From assembly GCF_001949145.1 (NCBI RefSeq), contig NW_019091426.1, positions 1,149,282 to 1,194,885 on the forward strand: a stretch of DNA of 45,604 nucleotides, in the 5' to 3' direction. Position 1 is the first letter of the stretch; every line of letters starts with the position of its first letter. Source of the stretch: Acanthaster planci. Taxonomy: Eukaryota > Echinodermata > Asteroidea > Valvatida > Acanthasteridae. The position numbers and the translations under genes were made by a program. Below the pieces are notes generated by a model. That model made no database searches and was not told where the DNA came from. It saw only the letters and a list, made by a program, of their open reading frames with translations. This document shows positions 36,473-45,604 of the stretch, piece after piece.

Positions 36473-36493
36473 AGCTGTTTTGGCGAAACAGCT
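36473..36493. repeat. Short perfect hairpin AGCTGTTT-TGGCG-AAACAGCT
   Basis: Eight base pairs close a 5-base loop, followed by CTTGGCTTTGTTCAAG and a T-run. The layout of a stem and then a T-rich tail resembles an end of a dispersed repeat, or an RNA polymerase III-like terminator context; there is no other support. Confidence 0.55.
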
Positions 36494-37710
36494 CTTGGCT
36501 TTGTTCAAGTTTTTTTTCTTTTAAATTTTTTGTCTTTTGTTATAAAGTGCCTGGGGAAATTGGACAGATGACAAATTTCAAAGCTTTAACATTTCTAGGT
36601 AAAATATAAGAGGTGCTGGGCATTGGGGATCAAAAGTGTATTAGTAGTTCAGATCAGTTGTTACTGGAGGCTTTGAAGAGTTTTGTGATCAAGGAAAATG
36701 ATATAACACACCTTCACATTGATTAATAATCTGACTGAATTCACATTATGACTGTACTGAATTACAGTTTCAATGAAGCACCTAATTGTGGGCTCTAATT
36801 AAATATATGTAATTATGTTGTGCATTGTCGTAATGTGGTTTTTGTGTGTGCTGTGAAAATTAATAGCTGAACTGAAAACAAAGTGCTTTATTTTTGAACA
36901 AAAGTAACTTAATTCTATGCACTGAGATTGCTTAGATGATAAGGTATACATGTAGATAGTTATTTCAAAAATAAAGGCACTGTTGAAAAATCCACTGTCT
37001 TTCTTTACCGAAAATACTTGTAGAAATAAATAGATCTGAATGAAGCTCCTTATGCAAATGTTTCAAGTCTAAACCTTATTTCTTTTTTTTTGAATTTAGA
37101 ATGAAATCATGCTATTCTTCAATCAGTAGTTTCTCATGTTATTTGTGCAAGTTTTATATCAAAATCTGTCGAAGATATACAGGTGCTTTAGAAAATGTAG
37201 GGTGTTGTGTTACACGAGAAAAAATTGCCGTGGACATAAATATAGAACCAGTGTTTACAAAGTTTTTTCTTGCCTAGTGAACTTATGTATTGTTTCTTCT
37301 CTCCATACCAACTCCTTAAAGCATCCTTAGCAGTGAAATTCAATGTCAGTTTCACTCCATCATTTCAAGGATTTGGCCCAAGGAGTTTTTAAAACTCTCG
37401 TTTAAGGGATGACTCTGTACGTACTGTGTGTGAAATTATACGCTAGCACTCTGCAGTGTTTGTTGAATTCAATAAATTTTGTGATTTGATACAAAACAAA
37501 CTGTCCACAATAGTTTGGCTCTTACTTCTTTCTTCAATTGATTTTTTGAACCATCCAATCAAAACACTCTACATGTAGTCCATGATTTCTGGATTTCATT
37601 ACTGTCCTAAAGGCTACAAACCTGATAACTACTGTTACTTTAATTAAATAAACTCACATGTTTACTGTGGGTCCAGTTACTGCCTTAAGCCACTTTCTCC
37701 ACAAAAAAGG

Positions 37711-37760
37711 GTCCACCCTCCCACCCACTTGTAAGGACCCCCCTCCAACCAGCCATCCAT
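37711..37760. repeat. Element A copy 1
   Basis: GTCCACCCTCCCACCCACTT, then AAGGACCCCCCTCCAACCAG and CCATCCAT. Serves as reference for the A family. Confidence 0.85.
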
Positions 37761-37918
37761 TTTAATCTTTACCCAGCTGCAAGTGAATGACAAAATTCAG
37801 TACTGCCAATTAAGTCTTGCGAATTGCTCAAATCATATTGCTTGTGAAGGTGTCTGTTTTGCATTTTTTTTTGTCCAGACAAACCCACCCTCTGTAGACC
37901 TATCCCTCCAACCATCCA

Positions 37919-37994
37919 ACAGGGCATAGGCACATGGGCTGTGTGCCCAGACCAGTCATCATCAACATGAGTCTCCTCTTCCTGGGAACCCTGT
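37919..37994. repeat. Element B copy 1 (diverged)
   Basis: Closed by ACAGGGC / ACCCTGT. The middle is the least conserved of the seven copies, but TTCCTGGGAACCCTG is intact. Preceded by CCCTCTGTAGACCTATCCCT, as copy 5 is. Confidence 0.7.
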
Positions 37995-38245
37995 TAATTA
38001 CAGGCAATCAATTTAGACAAACAAGCAAGTTGCATATGTATAAATGTACATTTTGGATGCAACTACAAACAAAGACAAACCCAGTGCTTCAAATGGCTTT
38101 ATGACTACTAGCTAGGCCAGTAGCAATCAAAAACCACCAATATGCCGACATGTTTTGAGCTTATCACCTGTAAAGTGAATATTTATGACAGCTGCGATGG
38201 TGAAATCGGTTGTCTGCAAAAACAATGCACTACCTCATGTTTAAG

Positions 38246-38300
38246 GTCCACCTCCCACCCACTTTTAAGGACCCCTCTGAATATCCAACCAAATAAGTCA
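38246..38300. repeat. Element A copy 2
   Basis: GGTCCACCTCCCACCCACTT and AAGGACCCCTCTGAATATCC; the 3' half is diverged. Confidence 0.75.
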
Positions 38301-38449
38301 TACTGCCTAAACTGAATATCTCCTTAAGCCAAGTCTGGATTACATTTTAAAAAATCATGAAGTTGTGCTAGTTTTTGCATTTTTTCGGTCTACAGGCCCA
38401 TCCATCCACCCTCTACAGACCTAAAGGTACATAATTTATCCAATCGTCC

Positions 38450-38524
38450 CCTGGGCAAAGGTACTTCTTATGTGCGTAGACCCATCAGCATCAACACACA
38501 ACACTTCTCTTCCTGGGAACCCTG
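38450..38524. repeat. Element B copy 2
   Basis: TATGTGCGTAGACCCATCAG and TCTTCCTGGGAACCCTGT are intact. The left arm (CTGGGCAAAGG in place of CAGGGTATAGG) is altered, so the closing stem is broken. Confidence 0.75.
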
Positions 38525-39697
38525 TCTTGAGAGAGAAATCTAAAATGCAAAAACTCTCACATTTCAATGGACAACTTCCTGGTCTGTGCTGAAATTCTCG
38601 CATTTCACCTACATATACCGACATACTCTTATTCAACGAGCTGCCAAACATAAATATGAAGCAGCTTTAAGCTAATTAATTGATACTATCTACATAACTG
38701 CTGTTGCTACTGTATTATGATTTGATTGCTTATTCCACTGTACAGAGACCTTGTAAAAAGGCTATAGCCTCATTCAGTCTGTTAACCATTGTTTAACCCA
38801 TGTAGACAAATTTGGGCTCATGAACAGTGTACATTACCCTGCAGAAGACCTGGGTGATGGAGGAAGAACTGCATGTGCCTGCAATTATTGAGTAAGCTGT
38901 CAGGGACCAGTTATTCTATACCCTAGCTGGCACAATCCATCTGCCATAGCTAGGGGTTTCCTGATTTCAGTTGAACCTGCTGGCCTGCAAGAGAGTCTCA
39001 TTCTAAAGACTACTGCAGAGTTGTCAGCCACTGGTCAGTGATCCATGCCATCTGGTCTTGATCTTGGTCCGATATTGCATGGTCATTTCTTTGCCCTGCA
39101 AGTTGTGTAGTCTGCGAAGATCTCCTTTGTACTGAGATGAAATCTTATCTTGACGTCTGTTTGGAATGTTTGGTCTCTATCTGATATTTGCATCTGATGT
39201 CCCTGTGGTTCCCCCTTTATCTTGATAACCTTAGCCTTGGTTTTCCTCTTCAGTTCTTCAATTATTTCCACCATTCCTCTACTTTTATGACCTGGGGATA
39301 CAAAACTCTCTAATAGTTTGAATAAAGCACATATTAGCACTATTTAAGAGAGCCACAAAATTAATGTCAAATCAACACTGTGCCATCAACAACACTTCCA
39401 ATTAATAAATAAAAATGCTTTACCCTGATATTAATAATGATCAGTGGTTACCATTCAACCTTCTGAAATGAACCATCAATGAATACTGGCCAGAAGTCTA
39501 CATTCAGCAACAAAAGTCAGCTATAAAGGATTTTCATCTACATTAAAAATAGTCTTTTTGTTTAGGCGCATGTCAATTAACAATACACATTTTGTGAAAG
39601 TAAATCAGTAACTAAACTAGACGAAAAATGAAAATGTCTACATATAATTTCACCCTCCCAACTACCTATCAATATGGACAACTATTCCTAGGCCTAT

Positions 39698-39776
39698 GCA
39701 GGGTATAGGCACGTCCTATAGTGTGCGTAGACCCATCAGCATCAACACATGACACTGCTCTTCCTGGGAACCCTGC
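39698..39776. repeat. Element B copy 3
   Basis: GCAGGGT / ACCCTGC stem intact, GTGCGTAGACCCATCAGCAT intact, with a 3-base insertion near 39717. Confidence 0.85.
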
Positions 39777-40140
39777 TAACTATGAACAAACACAACACAC
39801 GGACAAACAAACAGATATACATACAAACCCACTGGCTTCTATACATACTGTATCAAGGACATGAAAGAAGAGAACCCCCCCAAAAAATTATGACTGCAGG
39901 CTATACATATAGGTCTAGAGTAAGCCAGTCACATGTACCCAGAGGTGCTAGAATTTGTTTGAAACTCTCCAAATTATACATACATATAAAACAGTGGATC
40001 TGATAACATCTGTGTACAGATGTTAGGAACACTCAGTGAAACAATACGCCATTCAAAGTACACACTATGTACTGAACTGCAAGTAGCACTTAGCAAAGAC
40101 AACATGTACAACATATCTTACACGTGAGGTAGAATAAAGG

Positions 40141-40190
40141 GTCCACCCTCCCACCCACTATTCAAGGACCCCCCTCCAACCAGCCATCCT
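40141..40190. repeat. Element A copy 3
   Basis: GTCCACCCTCCCACCCACTA and CAAGGACCCCCCTCCAACCA; nearly identical to copy 1. Confidence 0.85.
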
Positions 40191-40822
40191 TAATTCATTC
40201 AGTAATTCTTCATTCAGGAATTGCTTTACTTCAAATCATTCAGCCATTTTTTGGTATTTTTTGTGTTTATGCTTCTGTGAATTGCATGGGGTGTAGGCAT
40301 ACTGCATGCACACATATCAGCATTGAGAGACAAGACTGCTCTCTCTGACCTGGAAACCCTCTGAATTAACCAAAAAAAATTGAAAAATGGAACCGCCAGA
40401 CAGTAGTACATTTTTATGTGGCTTTCATTTCCTTGCTTATAATCTTTGCCCTTTTGAATGCTTTCATATTGTCTATTCCTGGCTCTTCTGAATGAAAAAT
40501 TGTTTCCTTTTAATGACTTTTATTGCTTCACATCATGTCACACAATCCTTTGATTACAAGAAAACACAAATGTATGAGCAAATGTAAGGTGCAGCTCCCA
40601 GCCTTCTCACTTGGACCCTTTCTGGCATAAACAACACTACACCCCTCCTTCTTGACAAGTCTGTTTTTCGTTGAGAATGAAAAGTCAGCCAAATGAAATA
40701 AATATGCTAACAATGCACTTGTAATTGGTCTTGAAATCATTAGCGCAATATTGCTCCAACATTTGAAAATTCCTGCTATGCCTATACACCTTCATGTACC
40801 TGCATGGCTATGATTTCCTAAT

Positions 40823-40898
40823 GCAGGGTATAGGCACGTCTAATGTGCGTAGACCCATCAGCATCGACACACGACACTGCTCTTCCTGGGAACCCTGC
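40823..40898. repeat. Element B copy 4 (best reference copy)
   Basis: Begins GCAGGGTATAGGCACGTC, has TGTGCGTAGACCCATCAGCA in the middle and ends CTTCCTGGGAACCCTGC. The 7-bp closing stem is perfect and the length is 76 bases. Confidence 0.9.
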
Positions 40899-41240
40899 TA
40901 AGTACGTACAAACAACCACACGGACAAACAGAGAGAATACAATCCCCAATTTGTTTGCTTTTGCCAGGCAGAAGACAAGCTGAGTCCTTTCAAAATATAC
41001 TTTTAAAATATCCTACAGGTCTACAAGGCTTCCAATGTACATATGCAGGCCTATATGGTGAATAAAATGCTACAGCAGTGATATCTAAAATTTGATTACA
41101 ATTTTCTGCAATAAGTTTTGTTACTTTTCATCCCTAATTCTTTACAGTGAAGTTGTAGTGATCAACTGGTGTCTGCTTTTGCATTTAAATTTCTAGGCCC
41201 ACCCACCCACCCTCTGTAGACCTATCCCTCCAACCATCCA

Positions 41241-41316
41241 ACAGGGTATAGGCACTTCTTATGTGCGTAGACCCATCAGCATCGACACACAACACTGCTC
41301 TTCCTGGGAACCCTGT
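41241..41316. repeat. Element B copy 5
   Basis: 76 bases. Both ends of the stem differ from copy 4 (ACAGGGT / ACCCTGT), and pairing is kept. Preceded by CCCTCTGTAGACCTATCCCT, as copy 1 is. Confidence 0.9.
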
Positions 41317-41460
41317 CTCAAAACCTTTTTGAAAAATGCAAAATACAGACACATTTCTCCACACTAAAATTTAAAACCTCCAATTTTTTTCTCTATACTT
41401 TGTATTTTATGCGTTAACCAATTGGAATTGGATCACTGAAGTACAGATGCTAATTCACTG

Positions 41461-41510
41461 GTCCAAAACATCCCACCCACTTTAAAAACCTCCTGCAACT
41501 AACAATCCAT
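41461..41510. repeat. Element A copy 4 (diverged)
   Basis: GTCC then CATCCCACCCACTTTAAAAA and CCTCCTGCAACTAACAATCC; recognisable by order of words. Confidence 0.6.
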
Positions 41511-42265
41511 AATTTTAAAACTACTCTTAACCATTTCATATTTCTCAACAACTTAATATTCTTAGCTGTTACTCTTCTATCTTAGGGTTTCAGTCTGCGA
41601 CTGATTTTAATGGAGTTGAATTAAAACACTCTTAGTAGTCTGTACTCTTTTTGGTCATCATGATCGGATTTTGCTTGGTCGTTTGCTTGGTCGTTTCATT
41701 TCATCTTGTTATCATTGCAATGTCTTGATGAACTGTGATCTCCAGTTGATCTTGTATGGATTGTTTCCGTCTTGTCTCTAATTTTCAATTTTCTCTTTTT
41801 AACTCATAATGTTTTAATTCCACAAGTTTATGGTCACCCACACCAAACTCTTGGATAACTTGAATCTTTCCCCTTCTGCCAGTCACTATGACATCAGCAA
41901 TGAATCACTAACGCAATAATGTCCTTTTTCCATGATAAAAGCTAAAACATCTTTCCCTGGTATGCTGCCTGCAGCTTTTGAAGCTATATCCCATCTGGCA
42001 TAAATCACTTCCAACACCCCAATTCTTGAGAAGTCCGTATGCATTCCATTAGTTAAAATATGAAACTAAATAACTAAACTAAAATGAGCATAAAAACATA
42101 TATTTCATGATTCCGGCATGAGAAATACAAGTAAAAGTACTGGTTCAGAAAATACACATCAATCAGTTTTCTGTGAAATCACAAAAGCAATAGCTAGTCC
42201 ACAGTTAAAAATGCTGAGGCAAATCTACCAACCACACCCATCCATGTCACTATATTTTCCCTTAA

Positions 42266-42351
42266 GCAGGGTATAGGCACGTCTAATGTGCGTAGACCCA
42301 TCAGCATCAACACACACACACACACACCGCTGTTCTTCCTGGGAACCCTGC
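42266..42351. repeat. Element B copy 6 with (CA)n expansion
   Basis: Same ends and middle as copy 4, but 10 bases longer because the ACACACGACAC segment has become a (CA)n run. Ten bases shift any reading frame. Confidence 0.88.
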
Positions 42352-42512
42352 TAATTGCAAACATAACACAGACAAGCAAACAGAGCATTCAACAAACAAA
42401 CATTTGTTTGCTTCCTGTTGTAGAGACTACCAACTAAGTCCTTCCAAACAGTACTGTGGACAAACTACTTGCAATCACTTTCATGTCATTGAACTTCTAT
42501 TAAGAAAATGTG

Positions 42513-42560
42513 GTCCACCCTCCCACCCACTTTAAGGACCCCCTCCAACCAGCCACCCAT
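42513..42560. repeat. Element A copy 5
   Basis: GTCCACCCTCCCACCCACTT and AAGGACCCCCTCCAACCAGC. Confidence 0.85.
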
Positions 42561-44892
42561 TTCAATTCACTGAACTTGCACCGGTCAATGATTTTTAACG
42601 CCATTAGAAAGAATTCAAGTCTCGTTTTTTTTCTACTTTTTTTTTCATTCGTACTTAAACCTTGTTCTTAAGAGCTTAATTTCCAATTTATTGATTTTTC
42701 TTTCCTTTCTTCAATCTGATTGACTTCTTGCTGCTATTAACGTTTTGATTTTTTTTAATACTTACACACTTTACACTGCATATTTACTTTTGTACTTTCA
42801 ATTTTTTTTTCAAATTTACAAACTCGATTCTGATTTTGAACTTTAAATATTCCACCCACACCCTTGATAAGACAACTTTCTAGGAAGACTGCTTTTCTTT
42901 CACGTATTTTTTAAAACAACTCCCTTGATATGCTATTTTCTTATCCCTACTTGAACCCTGGCTGTTTTAAGAGCTTTCCAATATATTTATCTTTCCTTAT
43001 ATTCTGATCCCTTGATGTTTATTTCAGTACTGTTGAGTTTTTACTTGTATTCTGCTTTCTATATTTCTTCTAGAACAAATACATGTAAGCATGTACAAAT
43101 TAAAATCAGATCTTGAACCTTAACTTTTCCACCCCATCACACTTTTTAGGTCAACCTCCTAGAAAGCTACCAGACATTAGCCCTACATTAAAGTCTTCAG
43201 TTGAGGAATACTTTGAAATAAAATAACTCCTATANTCATGAAATGTATGAAACTGCAAAAATAGATATGCCTTCTCAAACTGGAATTTAAAACCTCATCT
43301 TTCCTATTAACTGTGTTTAAAATTGAATCTTGTACATATATATTGTATAATGAAGTGCAAAAATGTTTAATTGAAGTCGAGAGGTTACTAAAGTATCTAT
43401 ATACACCCCACTACTTCAGTGATCCATTCTCCCACCCAATTTTAATTTAAATCATCCATCCTGTACACCTCTTAAAGTAACTGTGAAAATGTTTAATGAC
43501 GTACAGATCAATATTCTTTGCTGTTACTCGTCTATCTAACAATTCTATTCTGTGATGAACTTTATGAAGTAGAACTACAGTAGACTTCGCACAGTCTGTG
43601 CTCCTGCTCCTTCTGGTCATCTTGATCTGGCTTGTTGTTTCCACTTATCTTGTCATCATCACCATTTCCTGATGAACCATAATCTTCACTTGATCCTGTC
43701 TGGAATGTCTGGCCTTATCTCTGTATTTAAGATCCCAAGCTTTTGCACATCTTGTTATTTTTAATTCCACGTTCTTTTTATCACCAACACACAAATCTTG
43801 AATAAACCGAATCTGAATCTTTACCCATTCGAGCATGAGGAGTCACTATGAAATCAGCAAAGAGCCATTCACACATGGATTCTCAGGAAAAGTTTCTGTA
43901 ATAGTGATAGTTCTGCCTCCAAATTTCTACCCCTTCTACTACGGACCACTTACGTCACTACAACATCCTCTTCTTGAGGAGTCTGTATGCCACAACAGTG
44001 GAATATAGACTCCTCCCAAAAAAATCAATGTTTGATAATGAAAACAATGTTTAAAAGTGGCTGCTGAAATCAAACTAAAACTCATACATGTAACTTCAAA
44101 TTTTTCTTGGCTCACATATTCTCAAAGTAATAGTTTATTTGCATATTCATCAAACGATTCATATTCTTTGTTGTTATACTCATCAACTGGTATCTTACAA
44201 AATCTGCATTCCATTAATGAATTTTATAAACTGAATTACAGTAGACCGTGTACACTCGACTCTTTGCTCCTTTTAAGCCCAATTGAAGGTGCCAATCTAT
44301 TTCATGTATTTTAAAATTCATCAAACCACCACGCCAATCCCACCTAACTACATGTGTGCAATGGCTTAACTACCAGTTAAGGCCCTGAACAAGGTTATGA
44401 ACTGGTCCATATTTGACAATGCCTAGATCAGTATCTGTCAGGTGCATGTAACTCTACCCACCACACCACTCCCACATGGCTCAACTGCTTATAGGGCTTA
44501 AACAAGGGGGTTAACTAAATGTTTGAAAAATGTACCTGTAAAGCTAGCCACCACACCTACTTCAACAGTCAATGGCTCAACTACAGTACCTAAGTCCCAA
44601 TGAAGGTGCCTAACAAGTCCATGATTGATACTCTCCTGTATGTCCACCATCGCACCACAGCCACCTTGGCTCAGTCATCAATGGCTCAAGTTCAACTACC
44701 TTAGGTGCCAATAAAGATACCTGTAGCTACTGGTACATGTATACACTTTGAAACTGTGCAGTGAAATGTCAAAAGGGTTCAACTCCCTTCTGAATATGCC
44801 TAAACTGGTCCACATTTGAAAATGCCCAGATAGATCTATCACGTCACCACACCCACTTAACTATAGTTCTGTCAGTACTCCTAGGCCCAAAT

Positions 44893-44968
44893 GCAGGGAA
44901 TAGACATGTCAGGTATGCATAGACCCATCAGCATTGACACATGACACTGCTATTCCTGGGAACCCTTC
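44893..44968. repeat. Element B copy 7 (diverged)
   Basis: 76 bases, with ATAGACCCATCAGCATTGAC and ATTCCTGGGAACCCT. The stem is weakened (GCAGGGA / ACCCTTC). Confidence 0.8.
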
Positions 44969-45114
44969 TGAATACAAACAAGTTGAAACAACCAAATGGA
45001 TGGAGTGTTAAACCAAGTTTTGTTTGCTTCGCCACAAAAATGCTGTGTCCTTTTAAACAGTGCTTTGAACAACGTATTTGTATGTTGCTGCACTTTTGTA
45101 GAGTAAAAGGGGTG

Positions 45115-45162
45115 GTCCACCCTCCCACTTACTTTTGAGGACCCCCTCCAACCTACCATCCA
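45115..45162. repeat. Element A copy 6
   Basis: GTCCACCCTCCCACTTACTT and GAGGACCCCCTCCAACCTAC; 222 bases after the start of B copy 7. Confidence 0.8.
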
Positions 45163-45604
45163 TTTCAATTTTACTTAACTTAAACATAACTGGGCATGAA
45201 AATTTTAACTGCAATGCAAGAATAAACTTCAATTCTTTTCTTTCATATATTTATAAACAACTTTCTCATTCCCACTTGAACCACGTTCTCAAGAACTTTC
45301 AACTTAAGTTTTTTCTCCTTTATGCTGATTTTCTTTTACTTAAGTTTTCATTTTTTTACTTGTATCCTGCATTTTAGATGAAATTATGTAAACATAATTT
45401 CATCTGAACACACATATATACATAAACAAAATAAAATCAGACTTTGAACCTAAAATGTTCCACCCAACCACTCTTTTAAGGTGAACCTCTTAGAAAGCTA
45501 ACAGACATTAGGCCTACGTGTACTTTAAAGTCTTCAGTGAAGGAATTAGCTTTAAAATCAAGTTACTTACCACCTGGTGTCTGTTTTTGCATTTTTTCGG
45601 TTTC

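Larger units (their letters stand above)
34814..37476 (+). other. 3' UTR and downstream flank with candidate polyadenylation signals
   Basis: There is no coding sequence I can support. Possible AATAAA signals are at 35597-35602, 35646-35651 and 37471-37476; the last is followed by TTTTGTGATTTG, a fair downstream element. Other AATAAA words occur near 36970 and 37026. Which one ends the dynein mRNA cannot be decided from sequence; the first pair gives a UTR of about 0.8 kb. Three hairpins in this stretch are listed separately. Confidence 0.5.
37500..45604. repeat. Diverged array of long repeats, no gene recognised
   Basis: AT-rich sequence built of long, strongly diverged related blocks. Two short cores recur: element A (C-rich) and element B (about 76 bp). 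Other related pairs are 41555-41910 with 43510-43870 (a third partial copy near 44155-44270) and 43140-43215 with 45465-45545. After most B copies comes an ACAAACA-rich stretch, then A 220-430 bases on. The last 30 bases of the window (tttttgcattttttcgg) match the lead-in to B copies at 38365 and 41175, so the array goes on. Open frames here are short and their frames are not kept between copies. Confidence 0.8.

Noticed and set aside
38436-38651. Minus-strand open frame reading GFPGREVLCVDADGSTHIR through element B, first taken as a repeated exon
   Set aside because: Other B copies have 3- and 10-base length changes, stops or non-silent differences in that frame, and no consistent donor site follows. 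A coding repeat is not supported.
40823-40898. Element B as a tRNA, since its ends form a 7-bp acceptor-like stem
   Set aside because: Neither strand has a T-loop TTCGANNC or a D-arm at the right place, and no cloverleaf can be drawn.

Overview
The window is nuclear DNA of an animal, almost certainly a marine invertebrate. It has GT-AG introns of several hundred bases, AT-rich non-coding sequence, many copies of the palindrome TACATGTA, a LINE tail ending in an (ATT)n microsatellite, and short non-autonomous transposons. An echinoderm, hemichordate or lancelet is my guess; I cannot fix the species.

Positions 1-1972 are the end of an upstream intron. From 1973 to 34813 on the + strand lies one gene: the 3' two thirds of an axonemal outer-arm dynein heavy chain of the DNAH5/DNAH8 type. 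I placed 51 coding exons. All 50 introns between them are GT-AG, every exon phase fits the next, and together they give one uninterrupted frame of 3,027 residues ending in TAG at 34811-34813. About 1,600 N-terminal residues (tail and first part of the linker) should lie upstream. In order the exons encode the linker, AAA1 (GPAGTGKT), AAA2 (GPSGAGKT), AAA3 (GEQGTAKT), AAA4 (GVGGSGKQ), the stalk with its microtubule-binding tip, AAA5 with the strut, AAA6 and the C-terminal domain. No exon shows a frameshift or premature stop, so this looks like a working motor gene.

The introns hold several separate structures: an array of 89-bp repeats that copies the end of one exon with its 5' splice site (18206-18800), a LINE 3' end (14665-14960), a hAT-like MITE with a near-perfect 8-bp target duplication (16747-16982), a 167-bp fold-back element (24876-25042), a perfect 136-bp tandem duplication (25493-25764) and a tRNA-like half beside an assembly gap (17185-17283). 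Introns not listed separately show nothing I recognise.

Positions 34814 to about 37480 are 3' UTR or flank, with several AATAAA signals and three hairpins, one of them of pre-miRNA size 19 bases after the stop codon. From about 37500 to the end there is no gene I can support. The region is a diverged array of long repeats in which two short cores recur: element A (6 copies, a C-rich 50-mer) and element B (7 copies, about 76 bases, closed by a 7-bp inverted repeat). Element B is much better conserved than its flanks and is the best candidate here for something undescribed.
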